Assembly: GCF_018449635.1 (NCBI RefSeq)
Contig: NZ_JAAVUV010000012.1
Coordinates: 186,001-250,000 of the forward strand
Direction of reading: 5' to 3'
Source of the DNA: Caballeronia sp. dw_276
GTDB taxonomy: Bacteria > Pseudomonadota > Gammaproteobacteria > Burkholderiales > Burkholderiaceae
DNA length: 64,000 nucleotides
Below are positions 17,185 through 26,425 of the stretch, piece after piece. Positions within the stretch are counted from its first letter, which is position 1. Every line of letters begins with the position of its first letter. The notes under the pieces were generated by a model. The model saw only the letters and a list, made by a program, of their open reading frames with translations, had not been told where the DNA came from and did not search any database. Made by a program: the position numbers and the translations under genes.

Positions 17185-17563
17185 TTCGCCGGTCCCGCTT
17201 GGTGGGCCTGCCTTGCAGGGCGGCCGCCGGCTCACGATACGTCTTTCTGCGCTCGTTCTCCGCCATGCGTTTTTCCCGCCCGGAATCGGTTTCCCGGTAA
17301 AGGGTCTGGGCTACCGTCGCCGGACCCCGCACCTCACAAATTCCCAGAACGTCCACTTGCCAGAGCACATGCTCGATCTCGATCTCCACCAGATCGCCGA
17401 CCCGCACGTCCTTCGACGGCTTCACGTTCGCGCCGCCAATCCGCACGCGGCCCTTCTCCACGGCGTCGCTCGCCAGTGAGCGCGTCTTGAAAAAGCGCGC
17501 CGCCCACAGCCATTTATCGATACGAAGGCGTGCGCTGGGATCGGTTGAGATGGCGTAATTCAT
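17156..17563 (-). CDS. hslR: Heat-shock protein 15-like RNA-binding S4 protein
   Basis: 135 residues with an S4 RNA-binding domain at the N-terminal half: RLRIDKWLWAARFFKTRSLASDAVEKGRVRIGG then a VGDLVEIE strand, followed by a basic C-terminal tail (ENERRKTYREP). Hsp15 binds free 50S subunits carrying a stalled nascent chain and helps recycle them. It lies 10 bp after the hemH region in the same direction, inside the chaperone block, fitting heat-shock expression. Confidence 0.9.
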   Translation of the reverse strand: MNYAISTDPSARLRIDKWLWAARFFKTRSLASDAVEKGRVRIGGANVKPSKDVRVGDLVEIEIEHVLWQVDVLGICEVRGPATVAQTLYRETDSGREKRMAENERRKTYREPAAALQGRPTKRDRRIIDKLSGAD

Positions 17564-17573
17564 CGAATGAACC

Positions 17574-18641
17574 CTATGCAGCCGCGCTCAGGGTCTGCGG
17601 CGCCTGAACCGGCCAGCCCTGCAGATGCTGCGCGACAATTTCCCCGAGCGCCTTGATCCAGGCCGGCGACGCATTCAGGCACGGAATGCGGTGAAACTCC
17701 TTGCCGCCGGCTTGGAGGAATTCATCCCGCACTTCAATGCCGATTTCCTCGATGGTTTCCAGGCAATCCGACGTGAATCCCGGGCAAAACACGTCAACAC
17801 GCTTCGCACCAGCGGCGCCGAGTTCGGCAAGCGTAGGCGCCGTGTACGGTTGCAACCATTCGGCAGGACCAAAACGCGACTGGAACGTCACCCGGCATTC
17901 GACCGGCGACAGCCCGAGGCCCGCCATCAGCAACGATCCCGTCTGCTGACACTGGTCGTGGTAGGGATCGCCGAGGTCCATGGTTCGCTTGGGCACGCCA
18001 TGAAAACTCAGCACCAGCCGATCGCCTGACGCAAAGTCGGGCTGGCCGTGCTGGCGCCAGTATTCCCGAACCTGCTCGATCAATGCACCGATATACGCCG
18101 GATGGTCGGCGTAATGCCGGATCGTGCGCAATTCTGGCTGGTTACGCACGCGCCGCAACGCGTTGAAGGCATCGTCGAATGCGGTTGCCGTGGTCGACGA
18201 CGAATACTGCGGGTACATGGGCACGAGCAACACGCGCTCAGCGCCTTCCAGCTTGAGCTGGTTCAGCATGGCAGGAATGCCCGGCGAACCGTAGCGCATG
18301 GCGTAATCGACGATCACGTTATAGTCGTTCACCGCAAACAGGCGTCGCAATCCCTCTACCTGCTTTTCCGTGTACACACGCAACGGCGAACCTTCCGGCA
18401 GCCAGACCTGGGCATACTTCTTCGCCGACGCACGGCCGCGAAACGGCAGGATTGCCAGGCGCAGGATGACTTGCCACGCGATGGCGGGAATCTCCACCAC
18501 GCGGGGGTCCGACAGGAACTGTGCAAGATATTTGCGCACCGCTTTGGGCGTGGGCGCGTCCGGCGTGCCGAGGTTGATCAACAGCACGGCAACGCGGTGC
18601 GAAGCGGAAGGCTGCGAGGGCAACTCGAGGTCGTAGCGCAT
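17574..18641 (-). CDS. hemH: Ferrochelatase
   Basis: Inserts Fe2+ into protoporphyrin IX, the last step of haem synthesis. Motifs: VAVLLINLGTPDAPTPKAVRKYLAQFLSDPRVVEIP, VPMYPQYSSSTTATAFD, the catalytic histidine in LVLSFHGVPKR, and the metal-binding Glu in PGFTSDCLETIEEIGIE. About 355 residues from ATG 18641 (MRYDLELP); a TTG at 18659 in frame is less likely. Located between hrcA and hslR. Confidence 0.96.
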   Translation of the reverse strand: MRYDLELPSQPSASHRVAVLLINLGTPDAPTPKAVRKYLAQFLSDPRVVEIPAIAWQVILRLAILPFRGRASAKKYAQVWLPEGSPLRVYTEKQVEGLRRLFAVNDYNVIVDYAMRYGSPGIPAMLNQLKLEGAERVLLVPMYPQYSSSTTATAFDDAFNALRRVRNQPELRTIRHYADHPAYIGALIEQVREYWRQHGQPDFASGDRLVLSFHGVPKRTMDLGDPYHDQCQQTGSLLMAGLGLSPVECRVTFQSRFGPAEWLQPYTAPTLAELGAAGAKRVDVFCPGFTSDCLETIEEIGIEVRDEFLQAGGKEFHRIPCLNASPAWIKALGEIVAQHLQGWPVQAPQTLSAAA

Positions 18642-18807
18642 AGAAGAGAAGCTCGGCAAGCCAGCGTGATTGAGTAAAACCCATTATAGCGGCGCGTTCC
18701 GGAACGCAACATCGGCCAATCGGCCTAGTGGCGCGGCGGCCCCGGGCGGGGCAAGATGGGTTGTCGGACGGCGGTTTGCGGGATTTACCGGCGCCTGCCG
18801 GACCGGC

Positions 18808-19824
18808 TTATTGTTGACTGAGCGAGAGGGACAAAAGCCGCGCGGTGATATCGACTATTGGAATGACGCGGTTGTACGCCATTCGCGTGGGTCCGATCAC
18901 ACCAAGCGTGCCGACAATCTTCCCGTTCACCTCGTAGGGAGCGGTAACCACGCTCATTTCTTCGATTGGCACGAGATTCGACTCGCCGCCAATGAATATC
19001 TGCACGCCTTGCGCGTGGCTCGACACATCGAGTAATTGCAGGAGACTGGTCTTTTGGTCAAACACGTCGAACAATTTGCGCAGCCGCGCCATGTCGGAGG
19101 AAAGATCCGCCACTTCCAGCAGATTGCGTTCGCCGGAAATGAGCAGGGTTTCGCCGGGATCGGTTTCGTCCACGCTCGCGGCCACCGCTGCCTGCATCAG
19201 CGTGGTCATGTCGCCGCGCAGCGCGTCGATTTCCTCGCGAAGTCGGCGGCGTACTTCGTCGAAGGACAAACCGGCGAAATTCGCGTTGATGTAATTCGAC
19301 GCCTCGGTGAGTTGCGACGGCGAATAGTCACGCTGGGTTGCCATGATGCGGTTCTGAACGTCGCCTTCCGGCGTGACGATGATCAGCAGAATGCGTTTGT
19401 CCGACAGCCGCATGAACTCGATCTGCTTGAACATGTGGCTGCGCCGCGGCGTGAGAATGACGCCCGCAAATTGCGACAGGTTCGACAGGACGCTCGCGGC
19501 GGCGGCCACGATCTTCGCCGGCTCGCCGCCTTGCAGCTTGATCTTGACGGCGGACGTCATGGCTTCGTCGTCGGTGGTTTCGACTGTGAGCATGGTGTCC
19601 ACGAAGAGCCGGTAGCCGCGCGGCGTGGGAATTCGTCCCGCCGACGTGTGGGGGCTCACCACCAGCCCAAGGTCCTCCAGATCCGACATCACGTTGCGGA
19701 TGGTGGCAGGACTCAGCTCGAGGCCGGAGTAACGCGACAGCGTGCGAGAACCGACCGGCTGACCTTCGGCGATGTATCGCTCGATCAGCGTTTTGAGGAG
19801 GGTCTGGGCACGTGGGTCTAGCAT
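18808..19824 (-). CDS. hrcA: Heat-inducible transcription repressor HrcA
   Basis: 338 residues: N-terminal winged helix (LDPRAQTLLKTLIERYIAEGQPVGSRTLSR, then LSPATIRNVMSDLEDLGLVVSPHTSAGRIPT), the GAF-like middle domain, and the C-terminal GPTRMAYNRVIPIVDI motif. HrcA represses groE-type genes through CIRCE palindromes (TTAGCACTC-N9-GAGTGCTAA). I found no CIRCE element in this window, so its targets are probably elsewhere, while dnaK and grpE here seem to use sigma-32. Divergent from nadK. Confidence 0.96.
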   Translation of the reverse strand: MLDPRAQTLLKTLIERYIAEGQPVGSRTLSRYSGLELSPATIRNVMSDLEDLGLVVSPHTSAGRIPTPRGYRLFVDTMLTVETTDDEAMTSAVKIKLQGGEPAKIVAAAASVLSNLSQFAGVILTPRRSHMFKQIEFMRLSDKRILLIIVTPEGDVQNRIMATQRDYSPSQLTEASNYINANFAGLSFDEVRRRLREEIDALRGDMTTLMQAAVAASVDETDPGETLLISGERNLLEVADLSSDMARLRKLFDVFDQKTSLLQLLDVSSHAQGVQIFIGGESNLVPIEEMSVVTAPYEVNGKIVGTLGVIGPTRMAYNRVIPIVDITARLLSLSLSQQ

Positions 19825-20053
19825 GGGGAAATTTTAGCTCAACGTTATTGGAGCAGCGAGCGCGATGACTGGAGAAACAGGAGCGAACCGCTCTTTTTCA
19901 TGCGTCCGTCATCAATTCATGTTCCACATCATTCTAACGAGAATTCAGTAAAGCACCGGAGCTTAGCGCATCGGCGCGGCCGGGGACGGCCCAACGGCAA
20001 CCCCGACGCGGCACGCGGTTCTTTTCGACACTCACCTATGGTGTAATGCCGCC

Positions 20054-20956
20054 ATGGATATTGGCACCCAATTCAAGACCGTCGCGCTCGTGGGGCGCAA
20101 CAATACGCCCGGCATCAGGGAGCCGTTGACGGCGCTCGCCGCCTGCATTGCGAAGCGGGGCTTCGAGGTCGTGTTCGAAGCGGATACCGCGCAGGAAGTC
20201 GGCGTGACCGACTATCCGGCATTGAGCGCGCCCGAGATCGGCGCCCGCGCGGACGTGGCAGTCGTGCTGGGCGGCGACGGCACCATGCTCGGCCTCGGCC
20301 GGCAACTGGCGCCCTACCGCACGCCGCTGATCGGCGTGAACCACGGGCGGCTCGGTTTCATCACGGACATCACGCTCAGCGAAATGCAGGAACTCGTTCC
20401 GCAAATGCTGGCGGGCAGCTTCGAGCGCGAAGAGCGGACCTTGCTCGAAGCGCGCATTGTCCGGGACGGCCTGCCGATCTATCACGCGCTGGCGTTCAAT
20501 GACGTCGTGGTAAACAGAAGCGGCTTTTCGGGCATGGCGGAATTGCGTGTCTCCGTGGACGGCCGCTTCATGTACAACCAGCGCTCGGACGGGTTGATCG
20601 TGGCTACGCCGACCGGGTCGACCGCTTACGCGCTCTCATCGGCTGGACCGATCCTCCATCCGCAACTGGGCGGATTCGTACTCGTGCCCATTGCGCCGCA
20701 TTCCCTTTCCAACCGGCCGATCGTCCTGCCCGACGATTCGCGGGTGGAGATCCAGATCATCGGCGGGCGTGACGTGAACGTGAACTTCGACATGCAGTCG
20801 TTCACCGCCGTGGAACTGAACGACACAATCGAAGTGCGGCGTTCGCGTCATACCGTGCCGGTGCTGCATCCGGTGGGTTATAGCCACTACGCCACGCTGC
20901 GCAAGAAGCTGCACTGGAACGAATATCCCTCGCACGAAGACGTTTCGAAAAACTAA
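20054..20956 (+). CDS. nadK: NAD kinase
   Basis: Phosphorylates NAD to NADP. 300 residues with the GGDGTMLG motif (residues 73-80), NHGRLGFITD, and the TPTGSTAYALSSAGPILHP signature. It starts 229 bp from the divergent hrcA start and is followed 7 bp later by recN, a common arrangement in beta-proteobacteria. Confidence 0.97.
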   Translation: MDIGTQFKTVALVGRNNTPGIREPLTALAACIAKRGFEVVFEADTAQEVGVTDYPALSAPEIGARADVAVVLGGDGTMLGLGRQLAPYRTPLIGVNHGRLGFITDITLSEMQELVPQMLAGSFEREERTLLEARIVRDGLPIYHALAFNDVVVNRSGFSGMAELRVSVDGRFMYNQRSDGLIVATPTGSTAYALSSAGPILHPQLGGFVLVPIAPHSLSNRPIVLPDDSRVEIQIIGGRDVNVNFDMQSFTAVELNDTIEVRRSRHTVPVLHPVGYSHYATLRKKLHWNEYPSHEDVSKN

Positions 20957-20963
20957 GACCCTC

Positions 20964-22619
20964 ATGCTCCGCCATTTATCGATTCGGGACTTCGTCATCG
21001 TTTCCGCGCTCGACCTTGAGTTCGAACGCGGCTTCACCGTGTTTTCAGGCGAAACCGGCGCGGGTAAATCGATTCTTATCGATGCCCTCGCGCTCACGCT
21101 CGGTGCCCGCGCCGACGCCAGCATCGTGCGCACGGGCGAAGCGCGCGCCGACATCACGGCCGAGTTTTCAACGCACGCGCAGGTCGTGCAGTGGCTCGAC
21201 GAACATGCGCTCGCAACCGGCGATGGCGACACGGTCATGCTCCGGCGCGTGGTCGATTCCGGCGGCCGGTCTCGGGCGTTCATCAACGGCACGCCGGCAA
21301 CGCTCGTGCAATTGCGCGAACTGAGCGAGATGCTCGTCGATATCCACGGCCAGCATGCGCATCAACTATTGATGCGCCCCGACGCGCAACGCGAACTCTT
21401 CGACACGCACGCAGGCCTTATCGAAACCGCGCAGAAAGTCGCCCGGACACATCGCGTGTGGCGCGACGCAACGCATGCCGTGGAGCAGGCGCAAAACCGC
21501 GACCGCGAGTTGCAACTGGAACGCGAGCGCCTTGCATGGCAATTGAGCGAACTCGACAAGCTCGCGCCGCAGTCCGGCGAATGGGAAGAAGTGAGCGCGG
21601 AGCATCATCGGTTGTCGCATTCGGCTAGTTTGATCGATGGCGTGCAGGGTGCGCTGAACGCGCTGTCGGAATCCGACGAAGCCATGATCACGCAGCTTTC
21701 CGCGATCGTGTCGAAGCTGCGCAGCCTGGCCGATATCGATCCGGCGCTCTCCGATGTACTTGCTTCGCTCGAACCCGCCGAGATCCAGTTGCAGGAGGCG
21801 TCGTACTCGCTTTCGCATTACGCCCAACGCCTTGAACTTGATCCGAACCGTCTCGCGCAGGTCGAGCATCGGATGGATCAGTTGCATTCGGCCGCGCGCA
21901 AATTCCGCATGCAGCCGGTAGCGTTGCCCGAGGAGCATGCGGAGCGCCGCCGCCAGCTGGCCGCGCTCGATGCCGCCGCCGATCTCGATGCGTTGCGCGC
22001 CGCCGTGGCGAAAGCAAAAGAGGCGTATCTGGCTGAAGCGACGGTGTTGTCGAAGGCGCGCGCGAAGGCCGCGAAATCGCTCGGCAAGGCCGTCACTCAA
22101 GGGATGCAGGAATTATCGATGGTCGGTGGGAGCTTCGAAGTCGCGCTCGTTCCGCTCGCCGAAGGTGGCGCGTACGGGCTTGAACAGATCGAATTCCGCG
22201 TGGCCGGTCACGCCGGCGTGACGTTGCGGCCGCTTGCGAAAGTCGCTTCGGGCGGCGAACTCGCGCGGATCAGCCTGGCGCTGGCCGTGATTGCAAGTAC
22301 GGCCAGTCCTACGCCTACCTTGATCTTCGACGAAGTGGATACGGGAATTGGCGGCGGTGTGGCGGAAGTGGTCGGACGCTTGCTGCATCAGCTCGGCCGC
22401 GACCGTCAGGTGCTGTGCGTGACACATCTGCCGCAAGTTGCGGCGCGCGGCGATCACCACTTCCAGGTGGCGAAAGCCGGCGATTCGGCCGGCGGTACGG
22501 TCAGCACGGTTACGCCATTGGATAAGTCGAAACGCGTGGAAGAAGTCGCGCGCATGCTGGGCGGCCTGGAAATCACCGCAACCACACGCAAGCACGCGAA
22601 GGAAATGCTGGCGGCGTAG
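20964..22619 (+). CDS. recN: DNA repair protein RecN
   Basis: SMC-like ATPase of double-strand-break repair. N-terminal LRHLSIRDFVIV and Walker A SGETGAGKSILIDAL, then the RecN-specific LVDIHGQHAHQLL, a coiled-coil central part, the ABC signature VASGGELARISLAL, and Walker B TLIFDEVDTGIGG. 551 residues, full length. Probably in an operon with nadK. Confidence 0.97.
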   Translation: MLRHLSIRDFVIVSALDLEFERGFTVFSGETGAGKSILIDALALTLGARADASIVRTGEARADITAEFSTHAQVVQWLDEHALATGDGDTVMLRRVVDSGGRSRAFINGTPATLVQLRELSEMLVDIHGQHAHQLLMRPDAQRELFDTHAGLIETAQKVARTHRVWRDATHAVEQAQNRDRELQLERERLAWQLSELDKLAPQSGEWEEVSAEHHRLSHSASLIDGVQGALNALSESDEAMITQLSAIVSKLRSLADIDPALSDVLASLEPAEIQLQEASYSLSHYAQRLELDPNRLAQVEHRMDQLHSAARKFRMQPVALPEEHAERRRQLAALDAAADLDALRAAVAKAKEAYLAEATVLSKARAKAAKSLGKAVTQGMQELSMVGGSFEVALVPLAEGGAYGLEQIEFRVAGHAGVTLRPLAKVASGGELARISLALAVIASTASPTPTLIFDEVDTGIGGGVAEVVGRLLHQLGRDRQVLCVTHLPQVAARGDHHFQVAKAGDSAGGTVSTVTPLDKSKRVEEVARMLGGLEITATTRKHAKEMLAA

Positions 22620-22710
22620 GACGAGACTTCAGTCGTCTCAAGCGCTGCGGGCCACATCTACTATTACCCTTGCCTTCCTTTTGCCTCGTAGGCGCATGTC
22701 TCTTTCTATA

Positions 22711-22726
22711 AGTCTCGTGATAGACT
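22711..22726. promoter_or_regulatory. Short inverted repeat upstream of the Phd/PIN pair
   Basis: AGTCT-cgtgat-AGACT, 33 bp upstream of the antitoxin ATG. Position suits an autoregulatory operator, but 5-bp arms are weak evidence. Confidence 0.3.
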
Positions 22727-22758
22727 AAGTCACCCTAGCTAAGCCACCCAAAACCACC

Positions 22759-23016
22759 ATGCCTACCATCACTGTCAACATGCACGAGGCGAAAACCAAC
22801 CTCTCGCGGCTGGTCGAGAAGGCGGTGCAAGGCGAATCCGTTGTAATCGCCAAAGCCGGCAAGCCGATGGTGCGAATCGTTGCCATAGACGCTCAGCCCC
22901 CGGCGAGGAAGAAACGGATCGGATTCCTGGCCGGTCAAGTCACTGTGCCTGATGCCCAGACGTTCAACGACCTGGCCAGCGACGAAATCGCCGCGATGTT
23001 TGGCGGTGACGAATGA
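22759..23016 (+). CDS. Phd/YefM-family antitoxin
   Basis: 85 residues. The N-terminal half, TITVNMHEAKTNLSRLVEKAVQGESVVIAKAGKPMVRIV, is the Phd/YefM fold that binds DNA and dimerises; the C-terminal tail (AQTFNDLASDEIAAMFGGDE) is the toxin-wrapping part. It overlaps the PIN toxin gene by 4 bp (ATGA). The complex with the toxin normally represses the operon. Confidence 0.92.
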   Translation: MPTITVNMHEAKTNLSRLVEKAVQGESVVIAKAGKPMVRIVAIDAQPPARKKRIGFLAGQVTVPDAQTFNDLASDEIAAMFGGDE

Positions 23017-23423
23017 AGTTGTTGCTCGACACGCATTTGTTGTTGTGGACTGCCGTTGCAAGCGCAGAAGTTCGCTCGATTGGCTCGCTATCAGACGAAG
23101 CGCGCGGGCTTATCGAGGATGAGGAAAACGAACTAATGTTCAGTGCGGCCAGCGTCTGGGAAGTAGCGATCAAGAACGGCCTCGGCAGACCTGACCTCAA
23201 AGTCGATCCTCACCTGTTTCGTCGAGCGCTGCTGGACAACGGCTATATCGAACTGGTTATCAGCAGCGCTCACACCGCGGCCGTAGGCAACCTGCCCGAC
23301 CATCACAAAGACCCTTTCGACCGGTTGCTGATTGCACAAGCCACGGTCGAAGGGATCACATTGCTGACCAATGACGAAACCGTCGCCAGGTACGCAGCGA
23401 GCCCGATTCGCCTGGTCAAGTAA
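23013..23423 (+). CDS. PIN-domain ribonuclease toxin (VapC-like)
   Basis: 136 residues with the conserved PIN acidic residues: Asp6 in LLLDTHLLLW, the Glu in SAASVWEVAIKNGLG, the Asp in HKDPFDRLLIAQA, and the C-terminal TNDE. The family cleaves tRNA or rRNA in a Mg2+-dependent way when released from its antitoxin. All active-site positions are kept, so it is probably functional. Its stop is 6 bp from the convergent glnE end. Confidence 0.92.
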   Translation: MKLLLDTHLLLWTAVASAEVRSIGSLSDEARGLIEDEENELMFSAASVWEVAIKNGLGRPDLKVDPHLFRRALLDNGYIELVISSAHTAAVGNLPDHHKDPFDRLLIAQATVEGITLLTNDETVARYAASPIRLVK

Positions 23424-23428
23424 AGCCG

Positions 23429-26218
23429 CTATTTCCCGAACACCCGCCCCCAAAGTCCGCTAACAGCCACCCTCTCAGCCGCCACCACATTCGGCTCGAC
23501 CCGCGCCTTTTCCATTCCATCGAGCCGTAGCGTGTGCTGCAACTTCCGGTATCGCCGATAAGCCGCAGCCACGGTTTCGGCCTCATCGGCGCTCATCAAA
23601 CCAAACCGGGCGGCATGCCCAAGCAGCGAAATATTGCCGAGGTTGCGCACAAACTCGCCGTCCTCGCGCGAGTGCAGCAACACCCAGAACTGCACGATGA
23701 ACTCGATATCCACCATCCCACCACGATCGTGCTTCAGGTCGAAGAGCTTGCTTTTGTTCGGATGGCCGGCGTACACGCGCTCGCGCATCGCGACGATCTC
23801 GTGAGCAAGCGCCTCAGCGTCGCGTTGCATGGTCAGGACTTTGGATCGGATTTCCTCGAAGTGCGCGCCGATCTCGGCATCGCCGGCGCAAAATCGCGCG
23901 CGCGATAACGCCTGATGCTCCCAGACCCAGGCCGTATTCGCGGCATCGCCTTCACGTATCTGGTAACGCCGGAACGACTCCAGGCTCGTCACCAGCAAGC
24001 CAGATTCGCCGTTCGGACGCAGACGCAAGTCGACATCGAATAACGTGCCCGCGCCAGTCGCCGTCGTGAGCCATGTAACGAGGCGGCGCGCGAACATGGC
24101 GTAAATGTCGCTGGCGGAATCATCGGGGTCGTCGTGGAGGAAGATCAGGTCGAGGTCCGACGCGTAACCCAGCTCCTTGCCGCCGAGCTTGCCGTAAGCG
24201 ATCACCGAAAAACGCGGCACGTCGCGATGACGCTTCGGGAACTGCGCCCAAACGGTTTCGATGGTGACATCGAGCACGGCATCGGCCAGCGCCGAAAGCA
24301 GGTCGCTCACGTGCTCGACCGTGATCTTGCCGCTCAGATCGATCAGCAAGATGCGAAACACCTCGGCCTGGTGCGCGTGCCGCAGCAGGTCCATTTGCTG
24401 TTCGGCGCCATCGGCGGCGGCCATTTGCGCGCGCAAGGTCGTGCGGAATTCCTGCCAGTCGAACGGGCTGGAAATGACTTCGTCGTCGAGCAGTTCGTCA
24501 AGAAGCTGCGGGTGACGGATCAAGTAGCCCGCAGCCCAGCGCGATGCACCCAACACCGCCAGCACGCGTTCCAGCGCGGCCGGATATTCGGTCAGGAGCG
24601 CAAGGTAGGCGCCGCGCCGGCTGACCGCTTCGAGCAGGTCGAACAGCCGCGCAATGGTGTCGCCGCGCCGCTCGGGCGGTTGCGCTTTCTGCGCGGCCTC
24701 GAGCGCGCGCTGGGCAATGATGTCGAAGCGTTCGCGGCTGCGCGCCGGCAAACCTTCGTATCGCGTCGATGTCCACACGGAGCGCAAGCGCGCGAGTACG
24801 GCGGGGGCATCGGTGAAACCGAGTTCAGTGACGTGCTCGATCAGTTGCTTTTCAGCGCTCTCGTCGGCCAGCGCGCTGCTCCAGACCCACGACGCCGCCG
24901 AATCCTCCGCCACGCCGCAGCCGCCGTCGCCGTTCACCTTGTCGGCGAAAATCTGGTCGAATTGATGCTCGACACGCGCCCGATGCGCTTCCAGCGCGTC
25001 CTTGAGAGCGGCGTAATCGGCGAAGCCCATGGCGCAGGCGACCACCGCGCGGTCCTCCGGCGAGACCGGCATGGCGTGCGTTTGCGCGTCGTTTCTATAT
25101 TGCAGGCGGTGTTCGAGCTTGCGCAGAAACAAGTACGCGTCGCTGAGTTCGGCGCGCACCGTCTGCGATATCAATCCATAAGATGCCGCCTTCTGCAGCA
25201 CGGACAGGGTCGGACGGACCCGCAGATCGGCAATCTGGCCTCCCCGCATCAACTGGAATACTTGCGCGCTGAACTCGATCTCGCGGATGCCGCCGCGGCC
25301 GAGCTTGATGTCATCGGCTTTATCGGGACGCATGGATGCACGCCGTTGCGCTTCCTGACGGATCTGCACATGAAGCCCGCGGATGGCGTCGATCACGCCG
25401 TAGTCCAGGTATCGCCGGTAGATGAACGGCATGGCAAGCGCATCGAGTTGCGCCGCGAGCCGCTGCGCGGATTCGCTCGCGGCCTCGGACACCAACCGCC
25501 CTTTGATCCACGCATAGCGTTCCCACTCGCGGCCTTGCACGTAGAAATACTCTTCGAGCATGCCGAGTCCGCATGCCAGCGGACCGGCGTCACCATTCGG
25601 CCGCAGGCGCATATCGACGCGAAAAACGTAACCGTCTTCCGTCACCTCGGCCAGCGCGCCAATCAGCTTGCGCCCGAGCCGCGTGAAGTATTCCTGCGTC
25701 GATAAACCCGCCCGTTCCCCGCCCGCCGTCTCGCCATCGTCCTCATAAACGAAGATCAGGTCGATATCCGACGACACATTCAACTCGCGCCCGCCGAGTT
25801 TCCCCATGCCCACCACGCCGAGCGTCAGGCGCTGCCCGTCCTGTCCGCGCGGCTCGCCGAAGGTGGTCTCCAGATCCGCCGACAACACCGCCAACGCCCG
25901 CTGAATGGTCAGCTCGGCAAGGTCGGTCATGGCGCCGGTGACTTCGGCGACATCGGCAAGACCGGCCAGATCGCGCTCCATCACCGTGCAGAAAACCTCG
26001 CCGCGCAACTTGCGCAATGCGGTCTTGAGCTTCGCTTCATCAAAGCGGGCGCCGCTTGCACACACATCGCACAACGCATCCAGCCGCTCTTCGATCCACG
26101 CGCGACGCACCGGCGCCTTCGACCATTGCGCCACTTGCACCGGCAGTTCGGGACGCGCGGCGTACAGGCGCGCCGCGTAGTTGGAGGCGCTGGAACTCAG
26201 CAAGGAAGCTTCGGTCAT
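23429..26218 (-). CDS. glnE: Bifunctional glutamine synthetase adenylyltransferase/adenylyl-removing enzyme
   Basis: Controls glutamine synthetase by adding or removing AMP on a tyrosine, in response to PII signals. About 929 residues, the full family length, with two nucleotidyltransferase domains: the N-terminal removase carries NVSSDIDLIFVYEDDGE and the C-terminal transferase carries GYASDLDLIFLHDDPDD, with GRGGIREIEFSAQVFQL and DRGGMVDIEFIVQFWVL in the linked domains. I chose ATG 26218 (MTEASLLSSS); the open extension to 26332 runs towards the divergent yhdP promoter. Confidence 0.97.
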   Translation of the reverse strand: MTEASLLSSSASNYAARLYAARPELPVQVAQWSKAPVRRAWIEERLDALCDVCASGARFDEAKLKTALRKLRGEVFCTVMERDLAGLADVAEVTGAMTDLAELTIQRALAVLSADLETTFGEPRGQDGQRLTLGVVGMGKLGGRELNVSSDIDLIFVYEDDGETAGGERAGLSTQEYFTRLGRKLIGALAEVTEDGYVFRVDMRLRPNGDAGPLACGLGMLEEYFYVQGREWERYAWIKGRLVSEAASESAQRLAAQLDALAMPFIYRRYLDYGVIDAIRGLHVQIRQEAQRRASMRPDKADDIKLGRGGIREIEFSAQVFQLMRGGQIADLRVRPTLSVLQKAASYGLISQTVRAELSDAYLFLRKLEHRLQYRNDAQTHAMPVSPEDRAVVACAMGFADYAALKDALEAHRARVEHQFDQIFADKVNGDGGCGVAEDSAASWVWSSALADESAEKQLIEHVTELGFTDAPAVLARLRSVWTSTRYEGLPARSRERFDIIAQRALEAAQKAQPPERRGDTIARLFDLLEAVSRRGAYLALLTEYPAALERVLAVLGASRWAAGYLIRHPQLLDELLDDEVISSPFDWQEFRTTLRAQMAAADGAEQQMDLLRHAHQAEVFRILLIDLSGKITVEHVSDLLSALADAVLDVTIETVWAQFPKRHRDVPRFSVIAYGKLGGKELGYASDLDLIFLHDDPDDSASDIYAMFARRLVTWLTTATGAGTLFDVDLRLRPNGESGLLVTSLESFRRYQIREGDAANTAWVWEHQALSRARFCAGDAEIGAHFEEIRSKVLTMQRDAEALAHEIVAMRERVYAGHPNKSKLFDLKHDRGGMVDIEFIVQFWVLLHSREDGEFVRNLGNISLLGHAARFGLMSADEAETVAAAYRRYRKLQHTLRLDGMEKARVEPNVVAAERVAVSGLWGRVFGK

Positions 26219-26425
26219 GGAAAGTCGGGCTCGGTCATTGCTCTTCAAACTTGTCCGGCAGTCGCCGGGGCTTTTGTAACAAAGTGCGCGCAATACGGGA
26301 AAGGTCCATCTGGCGCGGCTTGGCGGCCGCATCGTAGCGTCTCCCCGCAGTTTTTTGAACTGCGCGCTGTGTTACATTTCAACGTCAAATCTCGAAAACC
26401 TACCATATCGCCGACCCGCCGCCGC

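Noticed and set aside
19825..20053. Possible CIRCE operator upstream of hrcA
   Set aside because: I looked for TTAGCACTC-N9-GAGTGCTAA and near matches in the hrcA, grpE and dnaK upstream regions and found none.
24134..25705. 523-codon open frame opposite glnE
   Set aside because: Same kind of GC-driven antisense frame; glnE motifs are clear on the minus strand.
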